From positions 1 to 5,577 of the forward strand of contig JAUXJK010000155.1 in NCBI GenBank assembly GCA_030624785.1: a stretch of DNA of 5,577 bases, read 5' to 3'. The notes under the pieces are model-generated. The model did not search any database. It had not been told where the DNA came from and worked only from the letters and a program-made list of their open reading frames with translations. This DNA comes from Actinomycetes bacterium (GTDB lineage Bacteria; Actinomycetota; Thermoleophilia; Gaiellales; Gaiellaceae). The position numbers and the translations under genes are program-made. This document shows, in pieces, positions 1 through 5,577 of this stretch (positions within the stretch are counted from its first letter, which is position 1; each line of letters begins with the position of its first letter).

Positions 1-69
1 GTCGCTTTCGATCGACCCGATCTGGACATGGCCTGCCAACCGGTGCGAGGCGGCCGCCTGACCCAGTGA
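1..69 (+). CDS. 3' end of an unidentified upstream gene (partial)
   Basis: Read from base 1, this frame is open for 22 codons to a TGA at 67-69 and mostly uses G/C-ending codons, as the trp genes do. The peptide end (VAFDRPDLDMACQPVRGG, then RLTQ) is hydrophilic and I do not recognise its family. It lies 91 bases before trpE on the same strand, so it could be an upstream operon member or the end of an unrelated transcription unit. A 12-base perfect palindrome (AGGCGGCCGCCT, 48-59) sits near the stop. The other two frames are also open across this short stretch: one ends at 59-61 and contains two near-adjacent Trp codons, the other runs to 189-191. The coding assignment is therefore tentative. 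Confidence 0.35.
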   Translation, partial: VAFDRPDLDMACQPVRGGRLTQ

Positions 70-75
70 GGCAAC

Positions 76-136
76 AAGCCTTTCGCACAGCTCGAGACCT
101 CCGAGACCCGGAGGTCTTTGTGTCTTCGCAAGGCTT
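76..136 (+). promoter_or_regulatory. Structured leader upstream of trpE (nested stem-loop)
   Basis: Three pairing blocks are nested. The outer stem is AAGCCTT (76-82) with AAGGCTT (130-136), 7 bp. The middle stem is CACA (86-89) with TGTG (119-122). The inner stem is AGACCTCCG (95-103) with CGGAGGTCT (109-117), 9 bp around a 5-base loop. Internal loops separate the blocks. The structure fills most of the gap between the upstream stop and the trpE start at 161. That position suits transcription attenuation or control of translation, but I see no T-box consensus and no array of eleven closely spaced GAG/TAG triplets of the TRAP type. No convincing -35/-10 promoter is visible in 1-160, so the trp promoter may lie further upstream. 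Function is inferred from position and pairing only. Confidence 0.4.
95..119 (+). terminator. Terminator-like or attenuator hairpin
   Basis: A perfect 9-bp GC-rich stem (95-103 with 109-117) with loop AGACC is followed by the T-rich but interrupted stretch TTTGTGTCTT. That is the shape of an intrinsic terminator with a weak U-tract. It starts 26 bases after the upstream stop codon, so it could simply end that gene. It also lies 44 bases before trpE, so it could instead be a trp attenuator. If it ends the upstream unit, little room is left for a trpE promoter, which slightly favours attenuation or read-through. Confidence 0.45.
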
Positions 137-160
137 CATCCGGCACCACCGACTAGACCG

Positions 161-1386
161 ATGCCAAATCAGATATCAGCTGACCTTATAACGCCGCTCG
201 GTGCATACCTGCGACTGCGGGGCGAGCAGCCAAGCTTCCTGCTTGAGTCGGTCGACCAGGGTCGGCTCGGACGCTTCAGCTTTCTCGGATCAGGAAGCCG
301 TGTCGTGGATGCAGTCGAAGCCGAGGAGACGGTCGCCACAGGCACTCCGGTCATTGGGTACCTCGGCTACGACCACATCGCGCAATTGGAGCCAACAGTC
401 TCGCTTCCGACGGACGGTCGGGGAATGCCCGAAAGCGCCTTCATCGTTGCAGAGACGCTCATTCGCTTTGATCACCTCCGCGGCATCGCTGAGGTGATCA
501 CCGGAGACACTTCAAGCCTGGCGGCACGCCTCGCAGTTCCGGTTGCCGAACCTCCCGCCCGAACGGATGCCGCAGCGGGCGAGACCGAACGGTTTCCAGA
601 TCAGGCCACGTACGAGGACGGCGTGCGACGTGCGCAGGAGCACATCCGCGCGGGAGACGCGTTTCAGATCGTTCTCTCACAGCGCGCAGTGAGACCGACC
701 CCAGCCACGGCCATAGGGCTCTACCGGGCGCTGCGCCGAATCAATCCTTCCCCGTATCTGTTCCTCCTTGAGTTCAATGATCTCGCGCTCATCGGCTCCT
801 CGCCAGAAACAATGGTCAAGCTGGAAGGCTCCCGTGCTTCGCTCAACCCGATTGCCGGGACCGCGCGACCGGAACCCGGAGCCGAGGAGCGTCTGCTGGC
901 GTCAGAAAAGGACCGGGCGGAACACGTGATGCTCGTAGATCTCGGGCGCAACGATCTCTCGCGCGTCTGCGACGCGGGTACGGTGCACGTTGACCGCTAC
1001 CTCGAAGTCGAGCACTACTCGCACGTGATTCATCTCGTGTCTGAGGTGAGCGGCGTCCTCAAAGACGGTTTGAATGGCTTCGATCTGCTGAGAGCAACAT
1101 TTCCGGCAGGCACGGTGTCGGGCGCGCCCAAGGTCAGAGCAATGCAGATCATCTCGGAGATCGAAGGCTTCAAACGCGGGCCGTACGCCGGCGCGGTTGG
1201 TTATGGACTACCCAATGGCGACGTCGACACGTGCATTGGCCTGCGGACGATCTTCCTGGCCGACGGCGTTGCGCATCTCCAGGCGGGAGCTGGCATCGTG
1301 GCCGACTCTGATCCCGCGGCAGAACACGAGGAGTGTCTCAACAAGCTTGCCGCTCTGGAGCGAGCAATCGAACTCGTGGAGTCAAC

Positions 1387-1390
<4 letters not shown>
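161..1390 (+). CDS. trpE: Anthranilate synthase component I, compact form
   Basis: It converts chorismate to anthranilate, using ammonia delivered by TrpG, and is the committed, normally feedback-inhibited step of tryptophan synthesis. The N-terminal subdomain shows the LLES tryptophan-binding motif (residues 27-30) and GYLGYD (66-71). The chorismate-binding domain follows from about residue 145, with PIAGT (230-234; the Ala here indicates TrpE, since aminodeoxychorismate synthase has PIKGT), DLGRND (260-265), FPAGTVSGAPK (314-324) and AGAGIVADSDP near the end. At 409 residues it is roughly 90-110 shorter than common TrpE proteins. About 50 residues are missing between the LLES segment and GYLGYD, with smaller cuts in the interdomain region and after PIAGT. 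ATG at 161 is the first possible start: the frame upstream is open to 62 without ATG, GTG or TTG. No clear Shine-Dalgarno precedes it. The protein has no tryptophan. The stop overlaps trpG by 4 bases. Confidence 0.95.
469..500 (+). repeat. Long inverted repeat inside trpE
   Basis: TGATCACCTC (469-478) is perfectly complementary to GAGGTGATCA (491-500). After one C/T mismatch the pairing resumes as GCG/CGC around a GCAT loop, giving a 13-bp stem with one mismatch. The right arm also forms the palindrome GGTGATCACC (493-502). The bases encode FDHLRGIAEVIT of TrpE in frame. It could form an mRNA hairpin or resemble a dyad protein-binding site, but no function can be shown from sequence alone. 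Confidence 0.5.
1378..1381 (+). promoter_or_regulatory. Ribosome binding site deciding the trpG GTG start
   Basis: GGAG lies 5 bases before GTG 1387, inside the last codons of trpE. It supports this GTG over the earlier in-frame ATG at 1333, which would add 18 residues (MSQQACRS...) that match nothing in the family. TrpG proteins typically begin at the equivalent of MNILLIDNYDSF. Confidence 0.75.
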
Positions 1391-1949
<559 letters not shown>

Positions 1950-1953
<4 letters not shown>

Positions 1954-3011
1954 TCGACAACGCGATCAAACTGCTCACCGGAGGAGGCGTGCTCTCCCGA
2001 ACCGGCGCGCGAGACACCATGGACGCGATCATGTCGGGAGATGCCTCGCCGACCCAGATTTCGGCCGTGCTCGTAGCGCTTCGGATGCGAGGAGAGTCTC
2101 CGTCCGAGCTCGCCGGCTTCGCCGAAGGCATGCGTGCCCATGTCCTCCCGGTGTGCGCGACGCGCACCGACATCGTGGACACCGCAGGCACCGGAGGCGA
2201 CGGCGCGGACACATTCAACATCTCGACGACGGCCGCGCTCGTGGCTGCAGCAGCCGGCGCCGCCGTTGCCAAGCACGGAAACCGTGCCGTCTCCTCGTCC
2301 TCCGGATCCGCGGACGTACTCGAAGCGCTGGGCTTCGACATCGAACTTCCCTCAGCACGAGTTGCGGCGTCGATCGATCAACTCGGCTTCGGCTTCATGT
2401 TTGCCCCACTTCACCATCCGGCGATGAAATATGCGGCGCCTGTGAGGCGCGAACTAGGGATACGAACGGTGTTTAATCTTCTTGGTCCGCTTACCAATCC
2501 TGCAGGTGCTCGCCGTCAGGTCATCGGCGTGTACGAGCCCGAGCTCGTTCCGCTCATGGGAGCCGTGCTCGGCGAGCTCGGAGTCGAACGTGCGCTGGTC
2601 GTTCACGGTGCAGGAGGGGTCGACGAGCTGACGACGCTGGGGCCGAACACTGCTTGCCTCGTCGAGGGCACCGAGGTGCGTGACATGCAGATCGATCCGG
2701 CAACGCTCGGCTTCGAGACGGGCTCACTCTCAGAACTCCGAGGTGGCACCGGGACAGAGAATGCGAAGCGCACGCGCTCGATCCTGATGGGGGTGCAAGG
2801 GTCGGCGACGGATACCGTCGTACTGAACGCGGCAGCCGCGCTATACATGGCCGGCGTGGTCGATGATCTGGCCCACGGATGTGACGCCGCAGAAGGCGCG
2901 ATCGCCGACGGTCGAGCGAACAGCAGGTTGGAGGAACTTGTTCAGTTCTCAACCCAAACCGACGGCAGCGACGCGGCTCGAGCGACCCCCGACACAGGGG
3001 CGTCGGCCTGA
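1950..3011 (+). CDS. trpD: Anthranilate phosphoribosyltransferase
   Basis: It transfers the phosphoribosyl group of PRPP to anthranilate, giving phosphoribosyl anthranilate and pyrophosphate. The 353-residue length is normal to slightly long. Visible motifs in order are GTGGDGADTFNIST (80-93; PRPP and Mg binding), KHGNRAVSSSSGSAD (108-122), the anthranilate-site segment FAPLHHPAMKYAAPVRREL with Arg172 in IRTVFNLLGPLTNPAG, and the Mg-binding pair Asp225-Glu226 in GGVDELT. All key elements look intact. The C-terminal 20 or so residues form a polar tail rich in Asp, Thr and Ala that looks disordered. The TTG start overlaps the trpG stop by 4 bases and the stop overlaps trpCF by 1 base (TGATG). 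No tryptophan is encoded. Confidence 0.95.
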
Positions 3012-4201
3012 TGGGTCGCTTCCGCGAGGCCCTCGCTGGGCCTGGACTCAGCGGCATCGCCGAAGTCAAGCGGCGATCACCGTCCATGGGTGACCTACGC
3101 CCCGACGCCGACCCCGCTGCGATCGCGCGCGGCTATGCACAGGCGGGCGCTGCAGGCATCTCAATCCTCGTGGATGCGGAACGCTTCGGCGGCAGCTGGG
3201 ACGATCTCCGCGCCGCACGCGAGGTAACCGACACGCCGCTTCTGGCCAAGGGTTTCTTCACAAGCACGGACGACATCGAGACCGCCCGAGATGCAGGCGC
3301 AGCAGCGATTCTGCTTCTTCTTAGAGACCTCGACGATGGCACGACGAAGCGCCTCATGCGGGAGGCGACGGAAGCTGGCCTTGACGCGTTCGTGGAGGCC
3401 CACGATGCCGGGGAATTGGCGAGAGCGATCGCACTTGGCGCTGACCCAATCGGCATTAACGCACGCGACCTCGCAACCTTCGAGATCCATCGAGACACTC
3501 AACTCGCTCTGGTTGCGGACGCACGCGCTACGGCGCCCGACACGGTGATCGTTGCCGAGAGCGGCATCTGGAGTCGAGGGCAAGGGGCAGGCGCAGAGCT
3601 CGCCGGCGCTGACGCCATCCTCGTGGGCTCATCGCTGATGAAGGCGCCCGACCCCGCTGCGCGACTTGCGGAGCTCCTGTCGCGACCCCTGGTGAAGATC
3701 TGTGGTTTGACGCGCGAGGAAGATGTGTCCGCGACAGCGGCGGCCGGCGCAGACATGGCCGGGTTCATCCTCGCCGACACTCCGAGACGGGCAGATGACG
3801 TACTCCCCGTCCCCGACACCATGCTCTCGGTCGCGGTATACGTCGGACAGCGCGAGTCAGATGACGCCGACCTTGCGCAGCTTCACACGCTCGAGAACGG
3901 CCACCGAAGTCGCGAAGCGCAGTTGCTGCGGGGCGAGCACGAGGTCGCGCGCGTCCGCGACCTCCCCTGGCAAGGCGACGATGCCGATCACTGGCGCAGC
4001 ACCGCGGCCACCAGCGGGACCGAGCGCACCGTCCTCGCGGGCGGGCTCGATGCCGCAAACGTTCGTGAAGCGATCGAGGTCGTGGCACCGTGGGCTGTCG
4101 ACGTTGCACGGGGCGTTGAGTCAGGACCAGGAATCAAGGATCACCAGCTCGTACGTGAATTCGTACGAGCGGTGCGAGATCAATCGAGGGAGACGACGTG
4201 A
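3011..4201 (+). CDS. trpCF: Bifunctional indole-3-glycerol phosphate synthase / phosphoribosylanthranilate isomerase
   Basis: One 396-residue protein carries two consecutive pathway steps; TrpF acts first, then TrpC. The TrpC half (about 1-224) keeps the residues known from Sulfolobus IGPS: Glu18, Lys20, Lys80, Glu129, Asn150, Arg152, Glu183 and Ser184. Its spacing is near canonical, but the first 33 or so residues are missing, and the usual KDF around the catalytic lysine is KGF. The TrpF half (about 226-390) has Cys231 in KICGLTR, GFILADTPRR, SVAVYVG, AQLH, LAGGL (342-346) and VDVARGVES with PGIKDH. Its middle is strongly shortened and the likely catalytic acid is Asp317 in VRDLPW. The domain order matches E. 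coli TrpC/F, with almost no linker. ATG 3011 overlaps the trpD stop as TGATG, with AGGGG 10 bases upstream as a modest ribosome site; no alternative start restores the missing N-terminus. Fusion is certain in this reading; TrpF activity is inferred. Confidence 0.92.
   Translation: MGRFREALAGPGLSGIAEVKRRSPSMGDLRPDADPAAIARGYAQAGAAGISILVDAERFGGSWDDLRAAREVTDTPLLAKGFFTSTDDIETARDAGAAAILLLLRDLDDGTTKRLMREATEAGLDAFVEAHDAGELARAIALGADPIGINARDLATFEIHRDTQLALVADARATAPDTVIVAESGIWSRGQGAGAELAGADAILVGSSLMKAPDPAARLAELLSRPLVKICGLTREEDVSATAAAGADMAGFILADTPRRADDVLPVPDTMLSVAVYVGQRESDDADLAQLHTLENGHRSREAQLLRGEHEVARVRDLPWQGDDADHWRSTAATSGTERTVLAGGLDAANVREAIEVVAPWAVDVARGVESGPGIKDHQLVREFVRAVRDQSRETT
4147..4170 (+). repeat. 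Inverted repeat near the end of trpCF
   Basis: GCTCGTACG (4147-4155) and CGTACGAGC (4162-4170) form a perfect 9-bp stem with loop TGAATT. It lies inside the last codons of trpCF (LVREFVRA), 15 bases before the trpB ribosome site. No T-run follows, so it is not an intrinsic terminator. It might affect mRNA processing or trpB translation, but chance is possible. Confidence 0.4.
4186..4192 (+). promoter_or_regulatory. Strong ribosome binding site for trpB
   Basis: GAGGGAG lies 5 bases before GTG 4198, within the last codons of trpCF. It is one of the clearest Shine-Dalgarno sites in the window and fixes the trpB start. Confidence 0.75.
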
Positions 4202-5355
4202 ATACGACTTCGCTTACCGAGGCAGGCGACGCCGGTTTCTATGGGTCATATGGTGGCCGCTATGTCCCCGAAACTCTGATACCCGCGCTCGACGAGCTCG
4301 AGGCCGGATGGATCGCGGTCAAGGACGACACGGCGTTCTGGAACGACTTTGACGGGCTCAGCAAGAACTACGCCGGGCGCCCAACACCGATCACCCGCGT
4401 CGAACGTTTCGAGCCTGATCGACGTGTCTACCTCAAGAGAGAGGATCTCCTCCATACGGGCGCCCACAAGATGAACAACGCGATCGGGCAGGCCCTACTC
4501 GCTACACGGCTCGGTAAGCAACGAATCGTTGCCGAGACCGGCGCCGGACAGCATGGAGTCGCCACCGCGACCGTGTGCGCCCGCTTCGGACTCGAGTGTG
4601 TCGTGTTCATGGGAGTAGAAGACATGCGGCGCCAGGAGCCGAATGTGCAACGCATGCGACTGCTCGGAGCCGAGATCGAACCCGTAGAGCTCGGGACAAA
4701 GACGCTCAAGGAAGCGATGAGCGAAGCAATCCGAGACTGGATCACGAATGTCGAGACAACGTATTACCTGATCGGATCCGCCGCCGGCCCTGCCCCCTAT
4801 CCCGAGATCGTCCGAACATTCCAGCGCGTGATCGGCGACGAAGCTCGCATTCAGCTACTCGAAGCCGAGAATCGCCTCCCTGACGCCGTGATCGCATGTG
4901 TCGGCGGAGGCTCGAACGCAATCGGCACATTCGCCGGTTTCATCGACGACGACTCTGTCGAATTAATCGGTGTCGAGGCGGCCGACGCAGCGTCCCTCAT
5001 GCAGGGTCGAGCCGCCGTCCTCCACGGGTCACGATCATCCGTGCTGGCCGACGAATGGGGCCAGATCCAGGATGCGCACTCGATCTCAGCAGGCCTCGAC
5101 TACCCGGGTGTTGGCCCCGAACATGCCTGGCTTCGTGACTCGGGCCGAGCGCGGTATGTCTCGTGCACCGACGCGGAGGCGCTGGAAATGTTCGAGAAAC
5201 TCGCCCGGACAGAAGGCATCATTCCAGCCTTGGAATCCTCACATGCACTCGCGCGCGTCGATGACATTGAAGGTGATCTGATTCTTGTGTGTCTCTCTGG
5301 CCGCGGCGACAAGGATCTGGCCGAGGCACTTCGAGCGATGGGTCGCGATGAGTGA
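4198..5355 (+). CDS. trpB: Tryptophan synthase beta chain
   Basis: This PLP enzyme condenses indole, channelled from TrpA, with L-serine to give L-tryptophan. The N-terminus has the standard FYGSYGGRYVPETL. Lys91 in GAHKMNNA is the PLP Schiff-base lysine (E. coli Lys87), Glu113 in AETGAGQHG the catalytic acid-base (Glu109), GGGSNA (236-241) the phosphate loop, Asp301 in SAGLDYPGVGP the COMM-domain closing residue (Asp305), and Ser367 in LSGRGDKD contacts the PLP ring nitrogen (Ser377). At 385 residues it is compact: 8 residues are missing after GVEAA (258-262), and about 6 between ESSHALA and LSGRGDKD. The sequence fits the ordinary TrpB1 type that pairs with TrpA. GTG 4198 overlaps the trpCF stop (GTGA). 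Five tryptophans occur here, unlike in the first three genes. The gene ends 8 bases inside trpA. Confidence 0.96.
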   Translation: MNTTSLTEAGDAGFYGSYGGRYVPETLIPALDELEAGWIAVKDDTAFWNDFDGLSKNYAGRPTPITRVERFEPDRRVYLKREDLLHTGAHKMNNAIGQALLATRLGKQRIVAETGAGQHGVATATVCARFGLECVVFMGVEDMRRQEPNVQRMRLLGAEIEPVELGTKTLKEAMSEAIRDWITNVETTYYLIGSAAGPAPYPEIVRTFQRVIGDEARIQLLEAENRLPDAVIACVGGGSNAIGTFAGFIDDDSVELIGVEAADAASLMQGRAAVLHGSRSSVLADEWGQIQDAHSISAGLDYPGVGPEHAWLRDSGRARYVSCTDAEALEMFEKLARTEGIIPALESSHALARVDDIEGDLILVCLSGRGDKDLAEALRAMGRDE

Positions 5356-5577
5356 GGCTAAGACCGCCAAGAAGCTTGTGATCTACCTGATGGCCGGGAA
5401 AGAGGCTCCCGACTTCGCGGCGGCAGCGGTCGCCGGAGGTGCGGACACAATAGAGCTCGGATTCCCGTTCTCCGACCCGCTGGCCGATGGCCCGGTCATA
5501 CGCAAAGCGGCCGAAGCGGCGCTCGCCGCCGGTATGACGACGACAGCGTGCCTCGAATGTCTCGCGGAGGTCCGTGA
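5348..5577 (+). CDS. trpA: Tryptophan synthase alpha chain, N-terminal part (cut by window end)
   Basis: It cleaves indole-3-glycerol phosphate to indole and glyceraldehyde 3-phosphate and passes indole to TrpB. The first 76 residues are visible. They include YLMAG (13-17), catalytic Glu36 in IELGFPFSDP and catalytic Asp47 in PLADGPVI, followed by the typical ALAAGMT. Compared with E. coli (Glu49, Asp60) the N-terminus is 13 residues shorter: about 8 from the leading helix and 5 in the first barrel helix, where the usual GDP after strand 1 reads GKE. ATG 5348 overlaps the end of trpB by 8 bases. There is no strong Shine-Dalgarno, so coupling to trpB translation is likely. No earlier in-frame start is close by. 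The remainder lies beyond the window. Confidence 0.93.
   Translation, partial: MSEAKTAKKLVIYLMAGKEAPDFAAAAVAGGADTIELGFPFSDPLADGPVIRKAAEAALAAGMTTTACLECLAEVR

Noticed and set aside
94..113. GAG triplets in the leader as TRAP binding sites
   Set aside because: Only three or four GAGs occur, spaced 8-9 bases or more apart; TRAP sites have about eleven triplets spaced by 2-3 bases.
3..191. Third frame open from the left edge to TAA 189-191
   Set aside because: It runs through the leader hairpin and into trpE, is rich in Arg and has no recognisable feature. It is probably open by chance, although the 120-191 part is noted separately.
1333..1386. Longer trpG beginning at ATG 1333
   Set aside because: The extra 18 residues are the trpE tail read in another frame and do not resemble TrpG. 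GTG 1387 has a good ribosome site and gives the standard N-terminus.
2271..2325. SSSSG in the TrpD KHGNR motif as a missing key residue
   Set aside because: The position between the serines varies in the family, and the PRPP and Mg residues are all present, so it is not a clear defect.
2436..2450. 6-bp GCGCCT/AGGCGC hairpin in trpD
   Set aside because: Short GC stems like this are expected by chance in GC-rich coding DNA, and no T-run follows.
2554..3087. 177-codon open frame on the - strand opposite trpD
   Set aside because: The composition is low-complexity Arg/Pro/Ser, typical of the complement of a GC-rich gene, and the + strand gene has clear motifs.
3108..3661. 14-base direct repeat (CCGACCCCGCTGCG at 3108-3121 and 3648-3661)
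   Set aside because: Both copies encode DPAA in the same frame at helix starts of the TrpC half. Shared codon preference explains them, with no sign of a duplication or mobile element.
3723..4352. 209-codon + frame bridging the trpCF-trpB junction
   Set aside because: It is an Arg/Ser-rich shadow of two confirmed genes, without motifs or a good start context.

Overview
The window carries almost all of one tryptophan biosynthesis operon on the + strand: trpE, trpG, trpD, a fused trpC-trpF gene, trpB and the first 76 codons of trpA, which is cut by the right edge. The first 160 bases hold the probable 3' end of an upstream gene and a short, strongly structured leader. There is no RNA gene, mobile element or CRISPR array. 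The organism looks like a GC-rich bacterium, most likely an actinomycete-type lineage: G/C-ending codons dominate, GTG and TTG serve as starts, and genes overlap tightly. The compact form of several enzymes made me think of deep-branching Actinomycetota such as Thermoleophilia, but that is an impression and not a proven placement.

Layout. 1-69: probable C-terminus of an unidentified gene (or, alternatively, part of a Trp-codon leader peptide in another frame). 70-160: leader with a nested stem-loop (76-136) whose core (95-117) looks like an intrinsic terminator. 161-1390 trpE; 1387-1953 trpG (GTG start); 1950-3011 trpD (TTG start); 3011-4201 trpCF; 4198-5355 trpB (GTG start); 5348-5577 trpA, partial. 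Every junction is an overlap of 1 to 8 bases, so the enzymes are probably translationally coupled from one mRNA. I saw no internal promoter or terminator.

Together the genes encode the whole route from chorismate to tryptophan. TrpE and TrpG make anthranilate using glutamine amide nitrogen. TrpD adds the phosphoribosyl group. The TrpF half of the fusion isomerises phosphoribosyl anthranilate and the TrpC half closes the indole ring. TrpA and TrpB release indole from indole-3-glycerol phosphate and condense it with serine.

The gene content is ordinary, but the proteins are unusual. TrpE, both halves of TrpCF, TrpB and the TrpA N-terminus are all shorter than textbook versions, while nearly all recognisable catalytic residues remain. 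The most striking case is the TrpF half, where about 33 residues are missing between the two catalytic residues and the middle of the barrel looks like a beta meander. TrpE, TrpG and TrpD contain no tryptophan in 950 residues. These points, the possible attenuator in the leader and two hairpins inside coding sequence are the items worth a second look. I found no clearly new biological system.
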